Source: Nocardioides dokdonensis FR1436 (GTDB lineage Bacteria > Actinomycetota > Actinomycetes > Propionibacteriales > Nocardioidaceae). From it: a stretch of 64,000 nt of DNA. This document shows positions 46,737 through 56,751 of the stretch, one piece after another. The notes under the pieces are model-generated. The model had not been told where the DNA came from, searched no databases, and saw nothing but the letters and a program-made list of their open reading frames with translations. The position numbers and the translations under genes were made by a program. Each line of letters begins with the position of its first letter. The first letter of the stretch is position 1. The stretch spans positions 3,100,001-3,164,000 of the forward strand of contig NZ_CP015079.1 in NCBI RefSeq assembly GCF_001653335.1, read 5' to 3'.

Positions 46737-47765
46737 ATGCGTTCAGTCGTCTACACCCAGACCGGTCCGTCCTCCGTCCTCTCCCTCGTCGAACGTCCCG
46801 TGCCCGAGCCGGGGCCCGGTGAGGTCCGGGTCCGCCTGGTCCGCGCCGGGGTGAACCCGACGGACTGGAAGTTCCGCGCCAACGCCAAGAACGGGCCCTG
46901 GGACGAGGTCGTCCCCGGGCAGGACGGCGCGGGTGTCGTCGACGCCGTGGGGCAGGGCGTCGAGGGGTTCGCCGTGGGCGACCGGGTCTGGACCCTGGTG
47001 GCCCAGTGGTCCCGTCCGGGCGGCACCGCCGCGGAGCACACCGTCCTGCCCACCACACGGGTGGCCGCGCTGCCGGACGTGGCGTCGTACGACCTCGGTG
47101 CCGCGCTCGGCGTGCCCGCCGTGACGGCGCACCGGGCGCTGACCGCCGGCGAGGACGTCACCCGGCTCGCGCCCGGCGCCATGGAGGGCCGCACGGTCCT
47201 GGTGGCCGGCGGGGCCGGCGCGGTCGGCAACGCCGCGATCCAGCTCGCGGTGTGGGCCGGCGCCACCGTGGTCACCACGATCAGCAGCGACGAGAAGGCC
47301 GCGCTGGCCCGCGCGGCCGGCGCCCACCACGTCGTGAACTACCGCACCGAGGACGCGGCCGCCGAGATCGGGCGGATCGCGCCGGGCGGCGTGGACCTGG
47401 TGGTCGAGGTCGCGCTGGCCGAGAACCTCGCGCTGGACGTCGAGGTGCTGCGCAACCGCGGCACCCTGGCCTACTACGCCGACAACGGCGGGGCCGAGGC
47501 CGCGCTGCCGGTGCGCGCCGGCTTCGCGAAGAACCTGCGCCTGCAGGGACTGCTGCTCTACACGCTGGGCGAGGACCTGCTGGCCGCCGCCACCGAGGAC
47601 GTCTCGGCCGCGGTCGCCGCGGGTGCCCTGCGCGTCGGCGCCGAGGTCGGCGTGCCGCTGCACCACTTCTCGCTCGAGCAGACCGCCGCCGCCCACGACG
47701 CCGTCGAGGCCGGCACCGTCGGCAAGGTGCTGATCGACATCGCCACGGACGACACCGGGGCCTGA
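46737..47765 (+). CDS. Zinc-independent MDR oxidoreductase (NADPH:quinone reductase type)
   Basis: 342 residues. GroES-like N-terminal domain with VLSLVERPVPEPGPGEVRV, RAGVNPTDWK and VPGQDGAGVVDAVGQGVEGF, then a Rossmann domain with the NADPH turn LVAGGAGAVGNAAIQLA and VVNYRTEDAA. Catalytic and structural zinc ligands of alcohol dehydrogenases are absent. GAGACT is six bases before the ATG, a one-mismatch leaderless -10. Converges on the PPOX gene five bases after the stop. Confidence 0.88.
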   Translation: MRSVVYTQTGPSSVLSLVERPVPEPGPGEVRVRLVRAGVNPTDWKFRANAKNGPWDEVVPGQDGAGVVDAVGQGVEGFAVGDRVWTLVAQWSRPGGTAAEHTVLPTTRVAALPDVASYDLGAALGVPAVTAHRALTAGEDVTRLAPGAMEGRTVLVAGGAGAVGNAAIQLAVWAGATVVTTISSDEKAALARAAGAHHVVNYRTEDAAAEIGRIAPGGVDLVVEVALAENLALDVEVLRNRGTLAYYADNGGAEAALPVRAGFAKNLRLQGLLLYTLGEDLLAAATEDVSAAVAAGALRVGAEVGVPLHHFSLEQTAAAHDAVEAGTVGKVLIDIATDDTGA

Positions 47766-47770
47766 CGCAC

Positions 47771-48190
47771 TCAGTCCTTCGCGGCACCCCAGCCGTGCCA
47801 GCGGTCGATGCGCACCCCGGCGCTGGTGCGCGGCGACTCGCGGTCCGGGTAGGGGCGGTCGGCGTAGTGCCGCGAGAGCCGGTCGATGTCGACGAGACCC
47901 TCGTCGGGCTGCATCTCCACGACCTCACCGAGCAGCGACACGTGGGTGTACCAGCTCTCGCTGTCGAGCACGGTCACGCTGATCCGAGGGTCGCGGCGCA
48001 GGTGGCCCAGCCGGACCCGGGAGTCGTCCATGTTCACCAGCACGGTCCCGGCCCGGGGTCCCTCGGTCTCCAGGAGGTACCAGGTGGGCACGGTGACCGG
48101 GGTGCCGTCGCGGCGCAGCGTCGCGATCACGCAGGGGTGCGGGTGCCGCAGCAGCGCGGTGACGTCCTCGGGCAGCGGGGGAGTGGCCAT
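47771..48190 (-). CDS. PPOX-class (PNPOx-like) flavin/F420 split-barrel protein
   Basis: 139 residues from ATG 48190. Split beta-barrel pattern HPCVIATLRRDGTPVTVPTW, a central DDSRVRLGHLRRDPRISVTVLD, and a C-terminal IDRWHGWGA. This is the TIGR03618/Rv1155-like group, where cofactor F420 or FMN binds at the dimer interface. Which cofactor is used cannot be seen. Diverges from the histidine kinase gene. Confidence 0.82.
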   Translation of the reverse strand: MATPPLPEDVTALLRHPHPCVIATLRRDGTPVTVPTWYLLETEGPRAGTVLVNMDDSRVRLGHLRRDPRISVTVLDSESWYTHVSLLGEVVEMQPDEGLVDIDRLSRHYADRPYPDRESPRTSAGVRIDRWHGWGAAKD

Positions 48191-48220
48191 GAAACCGATC
48201 CTAAGCCGTCGCCGCCCGGC

Positions 48221-48226
48221 TAGGCT
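48221..48226 (+). promoter_or_regulatory. Possible near-leaderless -10 element (TAGGCT)
   Basis: TAGGCT is nine bases before the first possible GTG (48236) of the histidine kinase gene. Confidence 0.4.
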
Positions 48227-48235
48227 CCCTCTCCG

Positions 48236-50059
48236 GTGAGGGTCGGTGGAGGGGGAGTCGTGCTGCACGAACGGGACCGCACCGGGTGGTCGGACTCCTC
48301 CGCGCGAGACGTGCTGCAGCTGATGGTCGAGTCGGTGGCCGAGCTGATCGGCTTCCGGGTCGCGGCGCTCTCGGTCGTGATCGGCGACGAGCTGGTGACC
48401 ACGGCCTACACCGGTCCGAAGGAGCTCGACGAGGACGCCTGGGCGAGCGACCCGGTCTCCGTCCTCGACGAGATCCTGGCGGTGGCCGAGCCGTGGGGTC
48501 GGCTGCACTTCATCGACGGTGAGCGCCATGGCGGCGACCTGTCGGGGCACTGGGTGGTCAGCCTGGTCGAGCAGGCCGACGGCCCGGACGCCTGGCATCC
48601 GTACGACGGCCTCATCGGCGTGCTGCGCGACGACGACGGCACACCGGTGGGGGTGCTGTCGGTGGACCAGCCGCTCTCGGGGCGCCGGCCCGACCCGACG
48701 CAGGTACGGCTCCTGGAGCGCTACACCGCCCAGGCCGAGCGCGCGGTGCTGACGACCCTCGAGCGCGAGGCGCTGCTGGGTCGGGTCGGGCACGCCGAGC
48801 ACGCCCGCCGGCTGGTGCGCAGCGCGGCGCGGGGCACGCACGGCTCGCTCGACGAGATCGTGGAGAGCACGCACCAACCCCTGGTCGAGGGCTTCGCGGC
48901 CAGCGCGTCCTGGATCCAGGTGCGCAGCGGCAGCGGCGAGGGCTGGTCGGGGGCGGGGATCGCGCGCCGCCGCGACGGGCAGGAGGTGCCGCTGCCCGCG
49001 TCGGTGACCGGGGCGGCGGGTCGCCTCGCTCCGGTGCTGTGGGAGCGCCAGGAGGTGCTCGTGCTGGACCCGAGAGGGGACGGCGACCTGGGGATCGACC
49101 TGCCTACCGACCTGCCCAGCGAGCTGTCCGCGGAGCTCGAGGACGCCGCGCGCCGGGGTCTGGCGTGGCTGGGCCCGGCCCGTGTCATCGGGGTGCCGCT
49201 GGGCGCCGGACCGACGTGTCTGGGGTTCCTGGTGCTCAGCCGTCGGGCGCAGGACCCGCCCTGGTCGGTCGCGGAGTCGACCGCTGCGCTGGAGCTGGGC
49301 CACGACCTGGGCTCCGTCCTGACCACGGTGCGCGCACTGGAGCGCGAGCGCCGGCTGGTGCTCGAGCTGCACGAGCTCGCCGAGGACCGGGCCCGGCTGG
49401 TGGCCACCCTGACCCACGAGCTGCGCACGCCGCTCACCGTGGTGGCCGGCAACCTGGAGATGCTCGAGGACCTGGGACCCGCCCCCGCGGCAGCCCGGCA
49501 CCACGACGCGATGGCGCGCGGCACCGCCCGGATGCAGCAGATCGTCGACGACATGCTGCTGCTGGCCCGGGTCAGCGACCCCCACCACCCCCTGGTGCGC
49601 CTGCCCGTGGTCGTCGACCGGGTGGTCGCGGGCATCGAGGCGCTCGTGCGGCCCACCGCCCAGGCGGCCGGCCTCGACCTCGTGGTGGAGGTGCAGGACC
49701 CCACCCTGCTCGTGAGCGGCGACCCGGCCGAGGTCGACCGGGCGGTGGGCAACCTGGTCAGCAACGCCATCAAGTACTCCGAGCCGGGCGGCACCGTCAC
49801 CGTGTGCGCACGTCGGGCCGGCGACGACGTGCTGCTCGAGGTCGCGGACGACGGGATCGGCATCTCCGAGGACGACCAGGCCACGCTGTTCCGGGCCTTC
49901 TTCCGCAGCAGCAACCCCGTGGCGCTGCGCCAGCCCGGCACGGGGCTGGGCCTGGTCACGGTCGCCCGCATCGCCGAGCGGCACGGTGGCTCCGTGGCCG
50001 TGCGGTCCGAGCTCGGCCGGGGCACCGTCTTCACGCTGCGGCTGCCGGCGGCGCACTGC

Positions 50060-50062
<3 letters not shown>
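48236..50062 (+). CDS. GAF-GAF sensor histidine kinase
   Basis: 608 residues from GTG 48236. A second in-frame GTG at 48260 has a clear GGAGGGGGAG upstream and would give 600 residues. No membrane helix is visible, so it senses an internal signal. Two GAF-like domains (about 15-180 and 200-370), then HisKA with THELRTPLTVVAGNLEML (phospho-acceptor His about 393), and HATPase_c with NLVSNAIKYSEPGG, DDGIGI and GTGLGLV. No response regulator is adjacent, so it is an orphan here. Its stop overlaps the -10 of pyrR. Confidence 0.9.
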
Positions 50063-51662
<1,600 letters not shown>

Positions 51663-51666
<4 letters not shown>

Positions 51667-52976
51667 CCGAGAACCACCCGGGACAGGTCCTCGTGCGCGG
51701 CGCCTCCCTCCTCGGCGAGCGCAGCGCCGACCTGCTGCTCACCGACGGCGTGATCAGCGAGATCAGCAGCGAGCCCGGCTCGCTGTCGGCGCCGGGCGCG
51801 CGCGTCGTCGACGCCGACGGCCTGGTGGCGCTGCCCGGCCTGGTCGACCTGCACACCCACCTGCGCGAGCCGGGCCGCGAGGACGCCGAGACCGTGCTGA
51901 CCGGGTCGCGGGCCGCTGCGGTCGGGGGCTTCACCGCCGTCCTGGCGATGGCCAACACCTCGCCGGTCACCGACACCGCCGAGGCCGCCGAGCGGGTCCA
52001 CGACCTCGGCCGCGCCGCCGGCCTGGTCGACGTGCAGCCGGTGGGGGCGGTCACCAAGGCGCTGGCCGGCGAGGAGCTCGCCGAGCTGGGCCTGATGGCG
52101 CGCTCACGGGCCAGGGTGCGGGTCTTCTCCGACGACGGACGCTGCGTGGCGAACCCGCGCGTCATGCGCCGCGCACTCGAGTACGTCAAGGCCTTCGGCG
52201 GGGTGGTCAGCCAGCACTCCCAGGACCCCGACCTCGCCGGACCCCAGTCGTGCTGCCACGAGGGCGAGCTCTCCGGTCGGCTCGGCCTGCCGGGCTGGCC
52301 CGGTGTCGCGGAGGAGGTCATCGTCGCCCGCGACGTGATGCTCGCGCGGCACACCGGCTCGCGGGTGCACGTCGCCCACGCCTCGACCGCCGGCACCGTC
52401 GAGGTGCTGCGCTGGGCGAAGTCGCAGGGGATCGCGGTCACCGCCGAGGTGACCCCGCACCACCTGCTGCTGACCACCGACCTGCTCACCGGCTACGACC
52501 CGACGTACAAGGTCAACCCGCCGCTGCGGCCCGCCGAGGACGTCGAGGCGCTGCGTGCGGCGCTGGCCGACGGCACCATCGACGCCGTCGCCACCGACCA
52601 TGCCCCGCACGCGCGCCACGACAAGGAGCACGCGTTCGTCGACGCGGCGTTCGGGATGCTCGGGCTGGAGACCGCCCTGTCGGTGGTCGCCTCGGTGATG
52701 GTCGAGCCCGGCCTGATGGGCTGGAGCGACCTGGCCCGGGTGATGTCGACGACCCCGGCCGCCATCGCCGGGCTCGAGGGGCAGGGACGCGGGCTCGAGG
52801 TCGGGGCGCCGGCCAACCTCACCCTGGTCGACCCGAGCGCCTCGCACACCGTGGACCGCGCCGCCTCGGTGTCGCTGTCGCGGAACAACCCGTGGCACGG
52901 CCGCACCTTCGGCGCCGCGGTGCAGGCGACCTTCCTGCGGGGCCGGCCCACGGTCCTGGACGGGGTGCTGGTCTGA
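51663..52976 (+). CDS. pyrC: Dihydroorotase
   Basis: 437 residues from ATG 51663, a class I dihydroorotase. Cyclises carbamoyl aspartate. Metal site HTHLREPG near residue 63, [27 protein letters not shown], and ATDHAPH, with [20 protein letters not shown] following. No carboxylated-lysine motif is obvious. The next gene, hrpB, begins at the stop; the usual carA is absent here and lies 6.8 kb downstream. Confidence 0.95.
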
Positions 52977-55474
52977 GCCAGGCGCTCGCCCGGCTGCTCG
53001 CCGACCCGCCGGACCTGCCGGTCGTCGGCGGGCTGGACGCCCTGCGAGCGGCCCTGGCCGAGCGCGGCAGCGCCGTGGTGCAGGCGCCCCCGGGCACCGG
53101 CAAGACGACGATGGTCCCGCCGGCGGTGGCGATGGCGTGCGAGGGCCGGGTGATCGTCACCCAGCCGCGACGGATCGCGGCCCGGGCCGCCGCACGTCGG
53201 TTGGCCTATCTGCTCGGCGAGCCCGTCGGGCAGAGCGTGGGGTACGCCGTGCGTGGCGAGCGCCGGACCTCGGCGGCGACGCGGATCGAGGTCGTGACCA
53301 CCGGGCTGCTGCTGCGGCGGCTCCAGCGCGACCCCGAGCTCCCCGGGGTGGGCGCGGTCGTCCTCGACGAGGTGCACGAGCGCCAGCTCGACGCCGACCT
53401 GACGCTGGCGCTGCTGGTCGACGTGCGGTCGGTGCTGCGGGAGGACCTGCTGCTGGTGGCGATGTCGGCCACGGTGGAGGCCTCGCGCACCGCCGCGCTG
53501 CTGGGCGACCCGCCGGTCCCGGTGGTCGACGTGCCGGGGGCCCTGCACCCGGTCGAGCGGCGCTGGTCGCCGCTGCCGCCCGGGGTGCTGCGCCTCGACG
53601 ACCGGGGCGTCACGCCGGCGTTCCTGGACCACGTCGCGGCGACCACGCGCACCGCCCTGGCCGACGGCGCCGGCGACGTGCTGGTATTCGTCCCGGGCGT
53701 GGCCGAGGTGGACGGGGTGGTGCGGCGGCTCTCGGGCGTCGAGGCCGACGTACGCCCGTTGCACGGGCGGTTGAGCGGTGAGCAGCAGGACCTCGCGCTG
53801 AGCGCCGGTCCGCGGCGCCGTGTCGTCGTCTCGACCGCGGTGGCCGAGTCGTCCCTGACCGTCCCGGGGGTGCGCTCGGTCGTGGACGCGGGGCTCTCCC
53901 GCGAGCCGCGCACCGACCACCGCCGCGGGCTCGCCGGGCTGGTGACGGTCCGGGTCTCGCGCGCGGGCGCCGAGCAGCGGGCCGGCCGGGCCGGGCGCGA
54001 GGGGCCGGGCCGGGTGCACCCCTGCTGGTCCGAGGCCGAGCACGCCCACCTCCAGGCGCACCCCGAACCCGAGATCGCCGTCGCCGACCTCACCGGGCTG
54101 GCGCTTGAGCTGGCGGTGTGGGGCACGCCCGACGGCTCCGGACTCGCCCTGCTCGACCCGCCTCCGGCGCCGGCGCTGGCCACTGCCCGCGCCACCCTCG
54201 CCGACCTGGGCGCGGTGGACGTCGAGGGTGCGGTCACCGACCGCGGTCGCGAGATCGCCGGCGTGCCCGTCGACCCGCGACTGGCGCGGGCGCTGCTGGA
54301 CGGCGCGGGCCTGGTGGGGCCCCGTCGCGCGGCCGAGGTGGTGGCGATGCTCTCCGAGGACGTCCGCCCTCCCGGTGGCGACCTGGTCGCCGGGCTGCGG
54401 CAGCTGCGCCGCGGCGGAGCGGGCTCCGGGTCGTGGCGCGCCGCCGTCGATCGGCTGGTGGCGGTCGTCGGGCGGGGAGCGTCCTCGACCGACGGCCTGA
54501 CCGACGACCTGGCGGTCGGGCTGGTGGTGGCCCTGGCGCACCCGGACCGGGTGGCGCGCCGCCGCCCGGGCGGGCCGTCGTACCTGATGGTGGGCGGGAC
54601 GGGCGCCGTGCTGCCCCGCGGGGAGTCGGCGCTGGCCGGTCTGGAGTGGCTGGCGGTGGCCGACGTCGATCGCCGGGCGGGGGAACGGGAGGCGCGGGTG
54701 CGCTCGGCCGCGCCCCTCGACGCCGACCTCGCCCTCGAGGCCGCTGCTGCGCGGTGGGTCGAGGACGACGAGGTGAGGTGGCGCGACGGCCGGGTGGTCG
54801 CGCGCCGGGTGACCCGTTTGGGGGCGATCGAGCTGGCTGCCGCGCCGCTCTCCAGGCCGCCGGTCGAGGCGGTGGGTGCCGCCGTGCGCGACGGGCTGCG
54901 GCGCGAGGGGCTCGCCGCCCTGCCCTGGAAGGAGCCGGCGCGCGACCTGCGGGCCCGGCTCGCGTTCCTGCACGCCGCGGTGGGGGAGCCGTGGCCCGAC
55001 GTCGGCGACGACGCCCTGCTCTCCGGGTTGGACCAGTGGCTCGACCTGTCCCGGGTGCGGTCGGGGCGCGACCTCGCCCGCCTCGACGTGCTCGCCGGGC
55101 TGCGCGGGCTGCTGCCCTGGCCCGAGGCCGGTCGCCTCGACGACCTCGCCCCCGAACGGATGCCGGTCCCCAGCGGGTCCACGCACCGGGTCGACTACAC
55201 CGACCCCGAGCAGCCGGTGCTGGCGGTGAAGCTGCAGGAGGTCTTCGGGTGGGCCGCCACCCCGCGCCTGGCCGACGGCCGGGTGCCGCTGCTGCTGCAC
55301 CTACTCTCGCCCGCCCGCCGCCCGCTCGCCGTCACCGCAGACCTGGCGTCCTTCTGGGAGTCCGCCTACCCGGGCGTGCGCGGCGAGATGCGCGGGCGCT
55401 ACCCCCGCCACCCCTGGCCCGAGGATCCGTGGAGCGCCACGGCCACCGCGCGGACGAAGCCCCGCGGCGGGTGA
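52973..55474 (+). CDS. hrpB: ATP-dependent helicase HrpB
   Basis: 833 residues if it starts at CTG 52973, which overlaps the pyrC stop (CTGA). No ATG or GTG is available near the start of the conserved region LARLLADPPDLPV. DEAH helicase: Walker [10 protein letters not shown], motif II LDEVHERQLDADL, motif III MSAT, motif VI QRAGRAGREGPGR, and the HrpB C-terminal domain with KLQEVFGWAATPRL and EMRGRYPRHPWPEDPW. The last block is diagnostic for HrpB. Its stop TGA is the first triplet of a dispersed repeat. Confidence 0.92.
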   Translation: MSQALARLLADPPDLPVVGGLDALRAALAERGSAVVQAPPGTGKTTMVPPAVAMACEGRVIVTQPRRIAARAAARRLAYLLGEPVGQSVGYAVRGERRTSAATRIEVVTTGLLLRRLQRDPELPGVGAVVLDEVHERQLDADLTLALLVDVRSVLREDLLLVAMSATVEASRTAALLGDPPVPVVDVPGALHPVERRWSPLPPGVLRLDDRGVTPAFLDHVAATTRTALADGAGDVLVFVPGVAEVDGVVRRLSGVEADVRPLHGRLSGEQQDLALSAGPRRRVVVSTAVAESSLTVPGVRSVVDAGLSREPRTDHRRGLAGLVTVRVSRAGAEQRAGRAGREGPGRVHPCWSEAEHAHLQAHPEPEIAVADLTGLALELAVWGTPDGSGLALLDPPPAPALATARATLADLGAVDVEGAVTDRGREIAGVPVDPRLARALLDGAGLVGPRRAAEVVAMLSEDVRPPGGDLVAGLRQLRRGGAGSGSWRAAVDRLVAVVGRGASSTDGLTDDLAVGLVVALAHPDRVARRRPGGPSYLMVGGTGAVLPRGESALAGLEWLAVADVDRRAGEREARVRSAAPLDADLALEAAAARWVEDDEVRWRDGRVVARRVTRLGAIELAAAPLSRPPVEAVGAAVRDGLRREGLAALPWKEPARDLRARLAFLHAAVGEPWPDVGDDALLSGLDQWLDLSRVRSGRDLARLDVLAGLRGLLPWPEAGRLDDLAPERMPVPSGSTHRVDYTDPEQPVLAVKLQEVFGWAATPRLADGRVPLLLHLLSPARRPLAVTADLASFWESAYPGVRGEMRGRYPRHPWPEDPWSATATARTKPRGG

Positions 55475-55626
55475 GGGACGAGCGGTCACTTCTGCACCAC
55501 CCAGCGGTCACTTCTGCACCCCCGAGCAGTCGATCGTGGCCCGCAGCGGCGTACGGCGGTGACCGCTGGGAGGTGCACAACTGACTGGTGGGTGGTGCAG
55601 AAGTGACTGCTCGGCAGTGCGGGTCA
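55472..55626. repeat. Dispersed 22-bp-period repeat, inverted double copy B
   Basis: The left arm (55472-55533) is a minus-strand copy ending with unit TGACCGCTCGTCCCTCACC, one base different from the end of copy A. The right arm (55560-55619) has units TGACCGCTGGGAGGTGCA-CAAC, TGACTGGTGGGTGGTGCA-GAAG and TGACTGCTCGGCAGTG. The arms are inverted around 55534-55559 and could form a long hairpin. The element fills the whole interval between the hrpB stop and the DUF3626 stop and contains both stop codons. Confidence 0.9.
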
Positions 55627-56466
55627 CTCGTCGGTGGGGGTGCCGAACCTCGCGACGTGGTGCCAGAGCTTCTTGAGGTCCTGGGGATCCTCGATCCCGG
55701 CGATGACCGCCCGTCCGACCGTGGCCGCGTCCAGCAGCCCGTCGCGCGCGATGCGGCGGCCGACCTCGACCACGCGCGGGCCGCGGAACTCCGGGTGCGC
55801 CTCGAGGGTCTCCACCCGGAGCAGCCGGCCCTCGTGCCACTCCAGCGGTACGCCGAGCGCCCGGGCGTGCTCCTCGGTCGTGGTGCCGCGGAAGCAGGGG
55901 TCCAGCACGAGGGCCTCGACGTCGCTCGCGACGTGGACGGTGCCGTGGACGTGGGCCTCGATGTAGTCGTCCAGGAGGTCGGCGTCGGTCGCGTCGGCGA
56001 GGTGGAGGAGGCCGAAGCGGGCGGTGGTGGCCATCGCCGTCGGCTCGAAGACCGAGTCGGGGAAGCAGAACGTGGTGCGGTCGAGGACGGCCCCGGTCAG
56101 ACGCAGGTGCGCCGACCCGAACCGCGGTGCGGCGCCGATGCGCCGTCGGCGGTGGTTGAGCGCGCCGTACTTCGGCCGCTGCGTGACCGGGGCGTCGTCG
56201 TAGGCGTGCCCGAAGATGCGCTGCTCCCACCGCCACCGGTCACCACCGGGGCGGGCGGTGAGGCCGCCGTTGCTGGTGCCCGTCTCGAACTGCGACCGGT
56301 AGACGCCGTCGCGGGCGAGCCGCTCGACCACCGTCGCGCCGGCGACCGGGCGGTCGGGGTGGAAGTTCAGCGTCACCCGCAGGGAACGGTCAAGCACGCC
56401 GCCGGTCGCCGCGCGGGCGACGTGCTCGATCGCGCGGTCGGCCCACCTGCCCTGCTCGCTCATCAT
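55624..56466 (-). CDS. DUF3626 family protein
   Basis: 280 residues from ATG 56466 (or ATG 56463). Conserved DUF3626 pattern: VTLNFHPDRPVAGATVVERL, ARDGVYRSQFETGTSNGGLT, RPGGDRWRWEQRIFGHAY, QRPKYGALN and PRFGSAHLRL, then TTFCFPDSVFEPTA. Function unknown; the conserved His, Asp, Arg and Glu residues look like an enzyme active site (inference). No ribosome site is clear. Repeat copies lie on both sides, 55532-55619 and 56616-56703, in the same orientation. Confidence 0.88.
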   Translation of the reverse strand: MMSEQGRWADRAIEHVARAATGGVLDRSLRVTLNFHPDRPVAGATVVERLARDGVYRSQFETGTSNGGLTARPGGDRWRWEQRIFGHAYDDAPVTQRPKYGALNHRRRRIGAAPRFGSAHLRLTGAVLDRTTFCFPDSVFEPTAMATTARFGLLHLADATDADLLDDYIEAHVHGTVHVASDVEALVLDPCFRGTTTEEHARALGVPLEWHEGRLLRVETLEAHPEFRGPRVVEVGRRIARDGLLDAATVGRAVIAGIEDPQDLKKLWHHVARFGTPTDE

Positions 56467-56615
56467 GCGCTGATGATGCCTGCCACGGGTGAGAGGCGGT
56501 CCGGGACCGGATCACCGCGGCGCGTCGGGTGCTGACCGAGCCGGGTCCCCCGGGACGGGTCGCACCGAGGTGCACCCACAGCACCGCACCACCCTCTTCC
56601 TGACGCGACGGCTGT

Positions 56616-56703
56616 GATCGCGCACCGCGGCGGCGTACGTCGGTGACCTCTGGGGGGTGCAGAACTGACTGGTGGGTGGTGCAGAAGTGACCGCTCGGCG
56701 GTG
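56616..56703. repeat. Dispersed 22-bp-period repeat, copy C
   Basis: An 88-base copy of 55532-55619 in the same orientation with about 10 differences: GATCG...GGCGTACG...CGG, then units starting TGACC (56644), TGACT (56666, identical 22-mer) and TGACC (56688). The region 56467-56615 between the DUF3626 start and this copy holds nothing I can identify. Confidence 0.9.
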
Positions 56704-56739
56704 GGGGGAAGCGTGGGTGCGACGGGCGGCGGGAGGTCC

Positions 56740-56745
56740 TAGTCT
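56740..56745 (+). promoter_or_regulatory. Leaderless -10 element (TAGTCT) of the decarboxylase gene
   Basis: TAGTCT is six bases before GTG 56752, just downstream of repeat copy C. Confidence 0.55.
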
Positions 56746-56751
56746 GGTGAT

